From contig CADAYK010000023.1 in the NCBI GenBank assembly GCA_902792105.1, positions 1 to 34,681 on the forward strand: a stretch of DNA of 34,681 nt. Reading direction: 5' to 3'. Under the pieces are notes generated by a model. The model was given only the letters and a program-made list of their open reading frames with translations, did not search any database and was not told the DNA's origin. How positions within the stretch are numbered: the stretch's first letter is position 1; the number at the start of each line of letters is the position of its first letter. The DNA is from an uncultured Ruminococcus sp. (GTDB lineage: Bacteria > Bacillota > Clostridia > Oscillospirales > Acutalibacteraceae). Of this stretch, positions 1 to 10,074 are shown in pieces. The translations under genes and the position numbers were made by a program.

Positions 1-2553
1 ATCGTTACCGATTGATTTCCAGCCATCCACAGTCCTTAAGTTAGGAGTGATGGTTACATATGTATCATAGAAGTTGTGCTCATGGATAGTGATGATAGCT
101 GTTCTGTCCTTGTTGAAGTAAGGCTTGTAAGCGTCTGAAGCCTCGGACTGATATGTGATCTCGTTGATCACAGGCTTGGTCTGGTCAACAGTGAACTTCT
201 TTGAGTTGTTTTCGGTATTTCTGTGACCTGCCATATCTGTAAACGAGCAGTCAAAGGTGTAGTCGCCGTCGTTGTGGAACACGAATCTTGCCTTATGAAC
301 AGTAGTTCCTCTTGAGGACATTTTTCTCCACTCAGAGACTTGAACAAGGGTTGGTATTGTACCGTCAGTATTTGTAATCTTTGGAATAAATTGGCTTGGA
401 TCAAAGTTTACTTCGGTTACGGTAATATCAAGCGTCACATCTCTGTTAAAGAATACATCCGAACCAACGTGGTTGCCCTGACTTTGATCGGGAGATTGAA
501 CAACGCTTACTGTAGGCCTGGTGGTATCAACGCTGAATTTTTCATTAGTAACTTCTTTTTCGTTACCTGCGTTATCAGTAATTACAAGTTTGATCTCATA
601 GCTATTTACATCATGAGTGATTGGTATTGTAGTATGGACTTTAGTTACCAAATTGGTAGTTTTTCCGTTATCAACAAAACGTTCAGCAGCACTACCGTTA
701 GTAACATTACCGGCATGATCGACCGATATTGTTTTTAATAAGCCAGCTTCGGGAAGTTTGTCACCACTCACATAAACGTTAACTGTCTTTACGCCTGCAT
801 AATTGCTCCATGCGTCAATTGAAACAACGAGTCCTGAACTATTAAAGAGCTTGTTGTTAAATGCATCGGTGTGATTCGCTTTCAAATTATAATCAAATGA
901 CGCGCCGGTGTTTTTATCAAATGTACTATCAAGCTCTGCGACAACATTATCCGGCGAATACCATTGAGAACCGTTAGAATTATTTTTAACATTATCTATG
1001 GCATACGCTTTAAGATGTCCCCGGAAGTCTGCATCAAGCGTAAACACAGCAGTAGAGTTTGCATCAACATCTTTGCTAATTATCTTTGGTTTATCGCTAT
1101 TATCGTAATCGGTTAATTCAAGAACGATTGTCTTTGTTCCGGAACCGATAACTCCGTTAACTACATTATCGTTTGCGCTTATTGTGATTTTAGACCCTCT
1201 TCTAAGGAAATAGCTATAATTGATCTTGTCGGCGTTAGATTTGATTTTTTCTTCAGATTGTACTTTGCCTAATTCATCTCTAAACTCATACCTTGTTATT
1301 ACAGGATTGGTTGAATCGTAGTTGAAATCCATATAAGTTGTATCTTTATTACCATTGTTGCTTACAACTATAATTTCAACCGTATATTTACCATCCTTTG
1401 TTACATATCCTGTTGCAGCCGTGTCAATACTGCAAGACAACGTTTTTACATATTGATCATCTTTGACATCTTTATTTAAGCCAAGATTATTATTAATTGT
1501 TGTAATTTTGCCTTCTTTGGTACTAAAGATAGTGTTGTCTGAAGTATCGCCACTTGTGATAGTAATGTACTCGGTTATATCCTTCTTTGTATTTTCAGAC
1601 TGATGCTGAATGGTTGCTGTCACCTTACTCAACTTTGATACGTTATCAGTTGCGGTAAAGTTAACGATTGGCTTATCGGCAAAGAAACGTCCACTTGTCT
1701 CCTTAACATTAGAACCCTCACCTTTTTCGGAATAAGCTGTAGAGTTTGGTCTTGAAGCAATATCCATTGAAATCACAGGTTTGTTCGAGGTTGAGACAAT
1801 ATCAAATGAGTCTTGGTTTTCAATATAAATCAAATTATCTTCTTTCGCTGAATTAAGGTAATTGTTAAATGCTTTGACAGAATCCTCAACTCTGTTATTA
1901 AATTTGTCTGATACCTCAACACGTAAGTCATTATAGAAACTGTCGGTTTCATCTTTTCCAATACTAAGAGTAAATGATTTGCTATAAGCATTGTTATTAA
2001 TGTCTGCCGTTAATTTTTTGTCGTTGTGATACAGTTTGATAGCATCGCCATTGAGACCAACCGAAGGTGATGCATCGGTAACATTAACGGTAACTTTAAT
2101 TGAAGTATTACTGTAAAGACCAAATGTAACAACATTCAGGAATTTATCAAAACCGGTTTCTATTTTTTGATAAACAATACTGTTGATTTGCGGAGGAGTG
2201 TTATCAATATTTATTGTCTTACTAAATTCTCTGGTTACACCACAGTAATCCGTTACAGTAAAGACAATTGTATAAGTACCGGAAGATAATCCACTTGCGT
2301 CAAATGATGCTTTCCTTTGAACTATTTTACCATTATCATCAGTTGTATCTTCATTTTTATCCACAGAAAACAATTTTTCAACATCAATAGATTGATTATT
2401 GGAATTAGTAACTGCTAAACTAACATTATATATACCGGAAGTTTCATTAGTAAACCGTGCGGTAATTTCGCCCTTTACAGTGTTACCATCTTGATTATCA
2501 AAAATATGATTTTTATAGTCTTCTGAATCCGAATGTACAAAATCATACTCAAA
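1..2553 (-). CDS. Out-of-frame continuation of giant Ig-like repeat surface protein (partial, runs off window)
   Basis: Reading the minus strand in the frame whose codons end at position 1, I found no stop from about 2565 down to 1, giving roughly 850 residues that run off the left edge. The translation is the same kind of sequence as the upstream gene: beta-rich Ig-like repeats with linkers such as INIDNTPPQINS, an LNVVTFGLYSNTS cassette near 2125, and VITDNAGNEKEV near 545-600. It is therefore the C-terminal continuation of the 2475-8852 gene, displaced by one base. A missing T in the minus-strand T run (AAA at 2551-2553 on the given strand) would restore MTFEYDF and join the two parts. Whether this is a true mutation, a phase-variable tract or a sequencing error cannot be told here. 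No cell-wall anchor is visible because the C-terminus lies outside the window. Confidence 0.85.
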
Positions 2554-5500
2554 GTCATGTTTACATCACTGTTGATAACAATCTCAAAATCACCAAGTTT
2601 TTCGCCAAGGAGATTACCGTTAACGAAAATGCTTAAATCAGTGAATTTCTGAGGATTATCTACATAATCGCCATTTTCATCTTTAACATAATCGCCATTT
2701 TCATCTTTAACTAAAGCTCGGTTATTATTATTGTCAATTGCCAAAGCTCTAAGGTCTTTATAAACTACTGTTTTCTCACCTTCTGGTATGTTTAGAACAT
2801 ATTTTCCTGTTTCCTCTTCCTTGAAAATATTATCAGTTTTGCCAGAATTGCTTAGCTTAACATCCACAACCGGAAGATTGTAAGCACCAACAGCTGTTTC
2901 AAATGAAATTGATACGGGCTTGTTTGAATACACTCCCTTTTCAGTAATATTAGTGACACTTTCTTCTTCAGTAGAAGTAGTGATATTAACTTTTGTGACT
3001 GTTGGAACTTCGTTTTCTACATGTATATCCAGTCTTTTTGCAATTCGGTTGCCGTTGAGGTTATAAGCTACAACAATCGCAGTATAATCATCTGATTTAA
3101 GTTTTCCCTCATCAAATGATTTGAATGTAACAATTTGGTTTGTTACCTTTTCTTTTTTGGATATATCTGTTTCACTCTTTGTAGGTGTTTCCTTTAAAAG
3201 TTCATCAACTTTGTCGGGTTTTGAAGTATCAAAGTCTTTGGGAAGATCTCTTGTTCTAAGGAAATAAGCGTAATACTTATCTATTCCGGACGGATCCTCT
3301 GATATAGTAGCCGTAAATTTTCCGTCGCCTTTGTACGAACCATTAATTGGAGGATTAATATCTATCCAACCATTAGTACTAAATTCAGCTTTAAAAATAT
3401 TAATTTGCGGCGTTTGGAGAGTTGAAAGAATTTCAAAGTTTTTTCTCACTATATTATTGACTTCAACCTCAACATCGCCTTTAGTAATATCTAAATCATT
3501 TATTTCATTTCCGGCTTTATCCTTGAGATTGAAAATCACATGAAGCTGGTCATTTTTTATTTCCTCAAGTGGTTTAATAGTAAATACAAACTCATTTGTT
3601 CCCGGATTACGTCCCTCAAAATCAGGAGTTGCATCATTTACTGTTACCGATACTGCATCATTATCGTCGAGAGGTGATTGACCGCCGTGTATATCTGGAG
3701 CATTGTTAATAAATACAGTCATTTTTACAGATTGATTGCTGTAACCACCGTAACCCATATCTTTTATGGGGTCAAGTTTGATTTTTTCAATAGAAGGTTT
3801 GCTATGATCAATCTTTATTTCGCCAATCTCAACATCAACAGTATTTCCAACAAAGTCGGTAAGTTTGGCATAGTAAACACCATAATGCTCAGCAGCAAAA
3901 CTAAAATCTATGCTTGTTAATTTTTTTGACACATCGTATTCTTTACTTGTAAAGCTTGTCTCTACTCCATCTTTTTTGGTGAAAATCTCAATTTTTGTTA
4001 AGTAGTTATTATTGTTGCCTGCTACAGCGGTAAATTCTACAGGAACTTTTTTACCATTAGTCCAGTTAGTATTATATTTTATTGATCCCTCTTTGATAGT
4101 AGGCTTGATTGTAAAAACTTTGAATTTAACAGTCTTTGATTCGCTCTGAAGATTATTATTTCCTGTAGCGGAAACAGTAAGCTCATTTTCACCGTTTTTA
4201 TTCAGTAAATTATTAAGTTCAGATGTATTAAGTGAAACATCTACGCTCTGTACTTCTTGGTTTTTACTTTTATCAAGTACGTTTTCAAAATCGGTAAACT
4301 GAGCCGGAAGCGGACTGCCGTCTGCCGTGCAATAGCTTGAAACATCTACGCCGTTTAACTGCACTTGAACAGAGTGAAGCTTTGAAGCCTTGCCATTAAC
4401 ATTAAACGAGATTATCGGGCCGCCGGATGAACAAAATACGCCATCCAAGTAAGTACCCTTATCGTAACTAAATTCTCCTATTTGGGGAACCTGTTTTGAC
4501 GCTACGATATCAAAAGTTTTATTCGGCTGATACTCTTTACCCTCAAAAATATTGTTTGATTGATAGTAGGGCTTTGATTTAGTGTTGCCGAAGATATCGG
4601 TTGCAGTAACCTGTAAGTCATTATAATTGAATTTGCTGCCGTCTTTATCATCTACATTAAGATAGAAAACCTTTTCGTAAATATTCGGCTCGCCTTCATT
4701 TGAACCGGAAATTTGCGCAAATTTGTCTTCGGTAACCGATTTTCCCTTTTCTGAAGAAAGTACTATTCCGGAAGTATCAACACCGGAGGAAGGATCTTCG
4801 TCAAATACTTTTACAGTCACCTTGATGCTTTCGCTTGAATAAAGACCGAAGGTTAAAAGATTCAACAAATTATCTCCCGAGCTGTTACCCTTTTCAAAAG
4901 AAATACTTTCTACTGTGGGGGCAGCTTTGTCGATGCCGAATTCAAAATTTTTGACTGTGATAACACCGCTGTTGTCGGTTAAAGTTATTTCAAGCTTATA
5001 CTTTCCGCTTGAAAGCTTGCTCACATCCTGGCAAACATCTTCGGAAACAAGTTTGAAATCTGTTTCGGGATCAAATTTCGTGTTCTTTTCATTCTTTTGA
5101 TTTTCAAAATAAGGTGTATCTGCTGCCACAGCCGCGCCCTTTGAATTAAGGATTTTTGTGGTAACAGACTTGATTCCGCTGACAGTGTTTTCAACGGGAA
5201 CAACTATTATCGCGTCCTTGCCCTCTTCACTCTTATAAACATTGTTGCCTTTATAGGTGAAGTTATAATCGGGCTCGCTGTACTTGGTGTCGTCGGATTT
5301 TGTGTTACAAACAATTTCAAAGTAATTCTTGTCTATGTCTAAATCTTTACCGTTAACTTTAACTTGCTTTGTTCTTAAATCCTCGGGAGCACCGAGCTCG
5401 TTGCCGTTATTGTCAATTACAACCGCTTTAAGATTATATACTCCGTAATCGGAGAGAGTGAAATTGCCGGTTGAGTTTTCGCCGATCTTAATGTCGTTGT

Positions 5501-8500
5501 TATAAAGCTGAATTGTTTTTATTCCGGCGGAATATGCACCGTCTGTGCATTTAACCGTAACATTAACCTTTCCGGCGGTATAAATTCCCTTGCTGTTTAC
5601 TGTATCTTTGTTTCCGCCGTTAACAGAAATTTCAAAAGCTGTAACGGCAGGCGGAGCATTGTCAACAGTAACTTCTGTCGAACGCTGGATCTTATTGCCG
5701 CTGAGGTTTTCAGCTAATACAGCCACAACGTATTCACCGCTCTTAAGCACACCTTTAGCGGTTGAATTAAAGGTTATCTTTTTCTCGGTAACCTTATTAT
5801 CATCATCCGAAAGCTTACTCTCATCGACAGGAGTGAAGGATTCAAGATTGGTTATTACGCCGCTTGAATCGGTTTCAACTAAAGATTTTTCAATAAAGTA
5901 AGCCTTATAGCTGTCAATTCCGGAAAGCGTGTCTTTTATAGTCGCGGTAAAAGTACCGTCGCCAGAATAAACCACATTTCCGTCAACTATCTTGTTTTTT
6001 CCGGAAAACTGCACACCGATCACGCTGATTTTAGCTGTCTGTTCGGTGACTACAACTTCGTACATCTTCTTTGACGCCTCGGCTGACTCATCAACTATTA
6101 CCGGAAGATCGGGATCTTTAAGATCTCTTGTGACCTCGTTGCCTGCCTTGTCCTTTGCATAGAATGAGAAGTTGTGTATATTATTATCCGGTGTAATTAC
6201 ATACTCAATTGTGTATGTATTGTCTTTTTCATTTTTGAAGCTTGAAGCGACCGCCTCGCCGTTTTCACGAATCTCAACCTTATCAAGCTCGGAACCTTTG
6301 TTGTCCGCGTTGAGTTCGTTTAATACGGTAAGAGTCATTGTAAGAGCTTCGTTGCTGTAAATGCCATAGTTCTTTTTATTTTTCGCCTCGGAAAATTCAA
6401 CCTTCTCAAATGAAGGCGCAATTTTATCGATGCTGTCAACGAATACGGTTGTATTGAAAACATTTTTTGCGTTATCATATACCGAAACCTTGTACTCGCC
6501 GTAAGCATCAGCCGGGAAGCTGTAACCATCCTCAGTTTTGGTTGCTTCGACGGTACCGTTAATCATGATTTTTTCGATGCCTGAGTTGTTTTCAGGATTA
6601 TCCTTGGCTTTAAAGCTTACCGTTACGCTGCCGTTTGTCCAATCCTTTGAGTATTCAAACTTATTGTCGACAACTTCAGGCTCGGTGTTGTCGTATTTAA
6701 TATTCTCGGTTTCGAGCTTGGAAGTATTGCCGAGCGCATCTTCAACAACTACGGTATACTTTCCGTATTCGTTTACCGTGAAAGAACCCTTGGCGCCGTT
6801 CATTTCAATGTCGGTATAATCCTTATCTTCAGGCTCGTTTACCTTGGAGCTGTTATAATACTTTGCCTTTATTTTTGAAACATCGGTGCTGTCGGAAAGT
6901 TCAAATGAAACCTCAACATCGCTGTTAGACCAAATTTGTGTATTCTCGACCGCATTTGAGTATTCAAAAGTATCATCTTTGAATTTCGGGCCTTCGTTAT
7001 CAACCTTAAATTCGGTTTCAATCTCAGACTTCATTCCGCTGTTGCCTTCTGCGGTAAATACAGCCTTATATGTACCCGATTTAAGACCGGAGAGCTCCAT
7101 TTCGGCTTTAATGCTTTTTACCTTTTCATTTTTATCGGTAGTGTCGGGAGTGAGCTTAAGCTCCGCATCCTTATCCCCGAGCTTTGCGGTAACCTTCTTT
7201 AAACCGGAAATAGATTCTTCCGCGGTAACAACAAGCTTTCCGTCGCCGGTAACATAAGTATCATCGCCGTTTTCGGTTTTCTTTTCAAAGTCTACATCTA
7301 TTTTATTCTCATTAAAAGCGGGCACAACCTTAGAAATAACGATTTCATAAAGCTTTTCGGACATATCCTTCAAAGCCTTTACGTCATCCTCGGAAATGCG
7401 TGTCCTTACATCGTCCTTCGCTACGCTGAACTTGTCTTCGGGAGTGTTGCCGGCGGTATCGGACGCAATTACCTTAAGGTCAAAGCTGTGGCTTTCACCA
7501 TCGTTTTCGGGCGCTTTAAGGACAAATACATTTCCCTTTCCGGGTACCTTATCGAGTGCGTTATTGCCGTCGTAAAGCATAATACTGCTGCCGTCTGTTT
7601 CCGACATATTATTGTCATCAACATCGACGGTAACATTGATATCGGTATTGCTGTAGGCGCCGAAGGTAAGGAATTCAAGCACCTTGTCACCCGTGTTCTC
7701 TGCTTTTTCAAAGGAGAGAGTAAAATCTTTTGCCTTGGGAGCTTCTTTGTCAATCAAAATGCTGTCGCCTTGGATCGTCTTTGAAGCTTCGTTGCCGACC
7801 TTATCCTTGCAGCTGATCACAAAATCTTTTCTTTCATCAGCGTTAAAGGTCAAAGTAATTCCGTTTTCGTTTGCGGTTGAGCTTGCGGGAGCTTCGCCGT
7901 TAACGGTAAGGGCTGAGGCATCTATTCCGGAACCCTTTTCAATGATGTCGACCTTAACCTTAAGTGGCTTATTTGTCCATGCCGAAACTTCCTTTTCTTC
8001 CGCGTCAAGGAAAACAGGTTCTGAAATTTCGGGCGCAGTTTTATCTACAAATACCTCGATTTCACTTGATGAGGAGTGATCGAGCTCGTCAGTAGCTTTG
8101 ATAACATGCTTGCCTGATTCCGTTGCCGTAAAGCTGTAGCTGCCGTTTGAACCCGTTGCAGGGGCGTCGTCAACACTTACGCTTTTGATTATTTCGGAAT
8201 CAACATTGAAATTAACAGTCACATCCTTGTCGGACCATGATGAATTAGCCTGACCGTTGTATTGAATATCGGAGATTTTGGGATTATCGTTAACGATCTT
8301 GAACTTTTTATTGAACAATTCATGATCGTTATCGTCTTTCCTGTACTTTATGTTCAAAGTATATTCTCCGGATTCGAGTCCGTCTTTAAATTTATTCGCA
8401 AGCTTAATAATCGCAGTAAACAGATTGTTGTTTTCTGTTGAGTAATTGCTGTCGCTGCCGAGTGAATACTCGTTATTTAAGCTGTCCTTTAAAATTACCG

Positions 8501-8852
8501 TAATGCTGTCCTTGTTTTCGGCAATGTCATTGCTGAGCGAGCTGAAAAGATCGGACGCGGGTTTGGTTTTTACGGTGATTTCATTTAAAGATTTGCCGGT
8601 AAAATACATATTGCCGAGACTGTCCTTATATGACTTTACTCCGTCGTTAACCGTCATATTGGGATATTCCTCGGAAACATTGTCCTGTGAGTTTGAAGGC
8701 TCCTGCGCTTCATCAGGCGTAGACTCTCCCTTTGTCGGCTCAGTTTGCTGAGCCGGACTTGCCGCGTAAGAAAGCGGAATTGACCCGATAATTACGAGCA
8801 GGGACAAAATCAACGCGCATAACTTTTTGGCAACTGAAAAGCTGACTTGCAT
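2475..8852 (-). CDS. Giant secreted Ig-like repeat protein, N-terminal part (frameshifted at 3' end)
   Basis: The 2125-residue product starts with a signal peptide (residues about 1-30, basic start, LALILSLLVIIGSI-like core, YAA cleavage region) and an acidic S/T/E/Q-rich stretch. At least nine Ig-like beta domains follow, joined by D-x-x-x-P linkers (VDKTAPEIS, IDKEAPKAK, VDNEGPKFK, IDKAAPTVE, IDHSKPSIE). Many domains carry the D-x-x-G-N motif typical of bacterial Ig-like/cadherin-like surface modules. The last ~25 residues before the stop at 2475 (rich in I/K/M) do not fit the repeats and come from a frameshift near 2551. The ATG overlaps the stop of the upstream four-TM gene as TAATG, with AGGAG upstream, so translation is probably coupled. 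It is the last visible gene of the kinase/FHA operon. Likely an adhesin or cell-surface stalk; ligand unknown. Confidence 0.85.
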   Translation of the reverse strand: MQVSFSVAKKLCALILSLLVIIGSIPLSYAASPAQQTEPTKGESTPDEAQEPSNSQDNVSEEYPNMTVNDGVKSYKDSLGNMYFTGKSLNEITVKTKPASDLFSSLSNDIAENKDSITVILKDSLNNEYSLGSDSNYSTENNNLFTAIIKLANKFKDGLESGEYTLNIKYRKDDNDHELFNKKFKIVNDNPKISDIQYNGQANSSWSDKDVTVNFNVDSEIIKSVSVDDAPATGSNGSYSFTATESGKHVIKATDELDHSSSSEIEVFVDKTAPEISEPVFLDAEEKEVSAWTNKPLKVKVDIIEKGSGIDASALTVNGEAPASSTANENGITLTFNADERKDFVISCKDKVGNEASKTIQGDSILIDKEAPKAKDFTLSFEKAENTGDKVLEFLTFGAYSNTDINVTVDVDDNNMSETDGSSIMLYDGNNALDKVPGKGNVFVLKAPENDGESHSFDLKVIASDTAGNTPEDKFSVAKDDVRTRISEDDVKALKDMSEKLYEIVISKVVPAFNENKIDVDFEKKTENGDDTYVTGDGKLVVTAEESISGLKKVTAKLGDKDAELKLTPDTTDKNEKVKSIKAEMELSGLKSGTYKAVFTAEGNSGMKSEIETEFKVDNEGPKFKDDTFEYSNAVENTQIWSNSDVEVSFELSDSTDVSKIKAKYYNSSKVNEPEDKDYTDIEMNGAKGSFTVNEYGKYTVVVEDALGNTSKLETENIKYDNTEPEVVDNKFEYSKDWTNGSVTVSFKAKDNPENNSGIEKIMINGTVEATKTEDGYSFPADAYGEYKVSVYDNAKNVFNTTVFVDSIDKIAPSFEKVEFSEAKNKKNYGIYSNEALTMTLTVLNELNADNKGSELDKVEIRENGEAVASSFKNEKDNTYTIEYVITPDNNIHNFSFYAKDKAGNEVTRDLKDPDLPVIVDESAEASKKMYEVVVTEQTAKISVIGVQFSGKNKIVDGNVVYSGDGTFTATIKDTLSGIDSYKAYFIEKSLVETDSSGVITNLESFTPVDESKLSDDDNKVTEKKITFNSTAKGVLKSGEYVVAVLAENLSGNKIQRSTEVTVDNAPPAVTAFEISVNGGNKDTVNSKGIYTAGKVNVTVKCTDGAYSAGIKTIQLYNNDIKIGENSTGNFTLSDYGVYNLKAVVIDNNGNELGAPEDLRTKQVKVNGKDLDIDKNYFEIVCNTKSDDTKYSEPDYNFTYKGNNVYKSEEGKDAIIVVPVENTVSGIKSVTTKILNSKGAAVAADTPYFENQKNEKNTKFDPETDFKLVSEDVCQDVSKLSSGKYKLEITLTDNSGVITVKNFEFGIDKAAPTVESISFEKGNSSGDNLLNLLTFGLYSSESIKVTVKVFDEDPSSGVDTSGIVLSSEKGKSVTEDKFAQISGSNEGEPNIYEKVFYLNVDDKDGSKFNYNDLQVTATDIFGNTKSKPYYQSNNIFEGKEYQPNKTFDIVASKQVPQIGEFSYDKGTYLDGVFCSSGGPIISFNVNGKASKLHSVQVQLNGVDVSSYCTADGSPLPAQFTDFENVLDKSKNQEVQSVDVSLNTSELNNLLNKNGENELTVSATGNNNLQSESKTVKFKVFTIKPTIKEGSIKYNTNWTNGKKVPVEFTAVAGNNNNYLTKIEIFTKKDGVETSFTSKEYDVSKKLTSIDFSFAAEHYGVYYAKLTDFVGNTVDVEIGEIKIDHSKPSIEKIKLDPIKDMGYGGYSNQSVKMTVFINNAPDIHGGQSPLDDNDAVSVTVNDATPDFEGRNPGTNEFVFTIKPLEEIKNDQLHVIFNLKDKAGNEINDLDITKGDVEVEVNNIVRKNFEILSTLQTPQINIFKAEFSTNGWIDINPPINGSYKGDGKFTATISEDPSGIDKYYAYFLRTRDLPKDFDTSKPDKVDELLKETPTKSETDISKKEKVTNQIVTFKSFDEGKLKSDDYTAIVVAYNLNGNRIAKRLDIHVENEVPTVTKVNITTSTEEESVTNITEKGVYSNKPVSISFETAVGAYNLPVVDVKLSNSGKTDNIFKEEETGKYVLNIPEGEKTVVYKDLRALAIDNNNNRALVKDENGDYVKDENGDYVDNPQKFTDLSIFVNGNLLGEKLGDFEIVINSDVNMTLSMILYIRIQKTIKIIFLIIKMVTL
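2662..2709 (-). repeat. Perfect 24-bp tandem duplication inside the giant gene
   Basis: Two identical adjacent 24-bp units (2662-2685 and 2686-2709) encode KDENGDYV twice in a row. The duplication is in frame and looks recent because there are no differences between the copies. Confidence 0.9.
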
Positions 8853-9328
8853 TATTCTACACTCCTTTTGTTTATGCTCTTTATATATTTATAATTCACT
8901 CCGTTTAGCATACTGTGCGCGTAAACCGCAGCGAGCAACAGTGATGCGAAAATCATTTTTATGTCTTGACCTGCCCACGGAATGAACATTGATACCGCAA
9001 GTAAAATAATCAACGCTATCATAACTATATCGGCAATCATAGCTTCTTTGCAAGAAAAAAATGTGATTATCCCTATTGTGTAGCTGTTGTTTCTTTTTTT
9101 GTTTGTTTTATTTTTCTTCTCCTGTGTTTTTCTGTGATTGTTCAACATTATAAGAGTCAGAATTGCCGCCGCGAGACCGCCCCAGAACAAAACACCCGTA
9201 AGCACCGCAAACAGTATTTCGACCGGGTTGCCGTTTTTGTAGCTTCCGAAAAAGGATAGCATGATCGACAGTGCCGATACAACAAACAGCGAAAATGACA
9301 ATCTGAACAAAAAGACGTCCTTTTTCAA
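8852..9328 (-). CDS. Four-TM membrane protein of unknown function
   Basis: 158 residues. I do not recognise the family. Four hydrophobic segments are visible (about 8-28, 38-61, 95-115 and 122-140), with a strongly basic cytoplasmic loop between TM2 and TM3 (residues about 64-80, rich in K/N/R/T) and a short basic C-terminal tail. The start is TTG, chosen because GGAGG lies 7 nt upstream and no better start is present. The stop overlaps the ATG of the giant Ig-like gene by one base (TAATG). A strong stem-loop lies between this gene and the ETxVL-repeat gene upstream. Its position directly before a secreted giant protein suggests an accessory role in export or anchoring of that protein, but this is inference from order only. 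Confidence 0.8.
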   Translation of the reverse strand: MKKDVFLFRLSFSLFVVSALSIMLSFFGSYKNGNPVEILFAVLTGVLFWGGLAAAILTLIMLNNHRKTQEKKNKTNKKRNNSYTIGIITFFSCKEAMIADIVMIALIILLAVSMFIPWAGQDIKMIFASLLLAAVYAHSMLNGVNYKYIKSINKRSVE

Positions 9329-9346
9329 ATTAATCCTCCTGACAAG

Positions 9347-9384
9347 CGGATATCTTAACAGCAGAGTCTGCTGTTAAGCATCCG
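9347..9384 (-). promoter_or_regulatory. Intercistronic stem-loop without U-tract
   Basis: A perfect 11-bp inverted repeat (9354-9364 with 9368-9378) and a 3-nt loop, extended by an outer CGGAT/ATCCG pair (9347-9351, 9380-9384). It begins right after the stop of the ETxVL gene and ends just before the GGAGG of the four-TM gene. On the minus strand no T run follows, so it is unlikely to be a full terminator. A processing, stability or translation-control element is more plausible. Confidence 0.6.
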
Positions 9385-10074
9385 TTAAATAAACTCTTTA
9401 GTGTGAACAAGCACAACTTTTTTTACGATTCTGAAGCCGTTCATGCCGGCTTTAGCGTTGTCACCGGCAGCTAAACCGTCAGCCATATCCTGAGAAAGAA
9501 CTGATGTTTCGGCTTCGGTGTAATTGTTATTACTTAAAACGCTTGTCTCGGCTTCGTCGGAAGAGGGCTGATCTAATACGCTTGTTTCGGCTTCACTGTA
9601 TTGAGGCTGATCTAATACGCTTGTTTCGGCTTCACTGTATTGAGGCTGGTTTAATACATCCGTTTCGGCTTCATTGTAATCCGGTTGTCTTAGAACATCC
9701 GTTTCGGATGAACCGTCGGGCGAAACGAGAACATCGGTTTCATTCGCGCCCTCGGCGGATGAATTTCCGTCATAATAATTATTTTTGCTTTCCGGCGAAG
9801 GCGGAACAACGGCAGGAGCGCGTTTTGTCAGTTTTTCCGATTCGCTGAGCTTTGAGGTATGGGGCTTGCCTTCTTTTCTCAGCCTTCCCGTGCTTTCGTT
9901 AACGGCTTCCATTTCCTTTATAGCCTTAGCCTGAGCACGGCCGGTTTTTTTGTCAAAGATCCCTTTGATATCAAAAACGAAAAACTGTACAACAGCAAGC
10001 GCGAAAAATACGATTGCAAAAATGAGACAAATCCAGAAGAGTAAATTAAGAATTTCAATTACTTGTAAATCCAC
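9385..10074 (-). CDS. One-TM protein with seven ETDVL/ETSVL phospho-acceptor-like repeats
   Basis: 229 residues. One N-terminal membrane segment (about 8-33) is followed by a basic region (FDKKTGRAQAK), so the rest should be cytoplasmic. Residues 111-193 hold seven copies of ETDVL or ETSVL with Thr at 113, 125, 138, 151, 164, 177 and 190, that is every 12-13 residues, separated by Q/P/Y/S/E-rich spacers. ETxVL places Leu at +3 from Thr, which is the pThr-x-x-(I/L) pattern bound by FHA domains, and resembles the ETTSVF acceptor of mycobacterial GarA. I infer a multivalent phospho-scaffold for the kinase encoded just upstream. The start is GTG, directly after the kinase TAA stop and 8 nt after GGAGG. 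A short basic tail (residues 212-229) ends the protein. No named family recognised. Confidence 0.85.
   Translation of the reverse strand: MDLQVIEILNLLFWICLIFAIVFFALAVVQFFVFDIKGIFDKKTGRAQAKAIKEMEAVNESTGRLRKEGKPHTSKLSESEKLTKRAPAVVPPSPESKNNYYDGNSSAEGANETDVLVSPDGSSETDVLRQPDYNEAETDVLNQPQYSEAETSVLDQPQYSEAETSVLDQPSSDEAETSVLSNNNYTEAETSVLSQDMADGLAAGDNAKAGMNGFRIVKKVVLVHTKEFI
9496..9741 (-). repeat. 39-bp tandem repeats encoding ETxVL motifs
   Basis: In-frame array with a 13-codon period. Two units (9566-9604 and 9605-9643) are identical over 39 bp, while the outer ones have diverged. The identical central copies suggest recent expansion by slippage or recombination, so copy number may vary between strains. 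Confidence 0.85.

Noticed and set aside
3331..8751. Many open frames on the plus strand opposite the giant gene
   Set aside because: They are shadows of the minus-strand gene: no ribosome sites, no recognisable domains, and lengths explained by its codon use.
9496..9741. CRISPR-like tandem repeats
   Set aside because: The 39-bp units are contiguous, without unique spacers, and stay in frame in a coding sequence.
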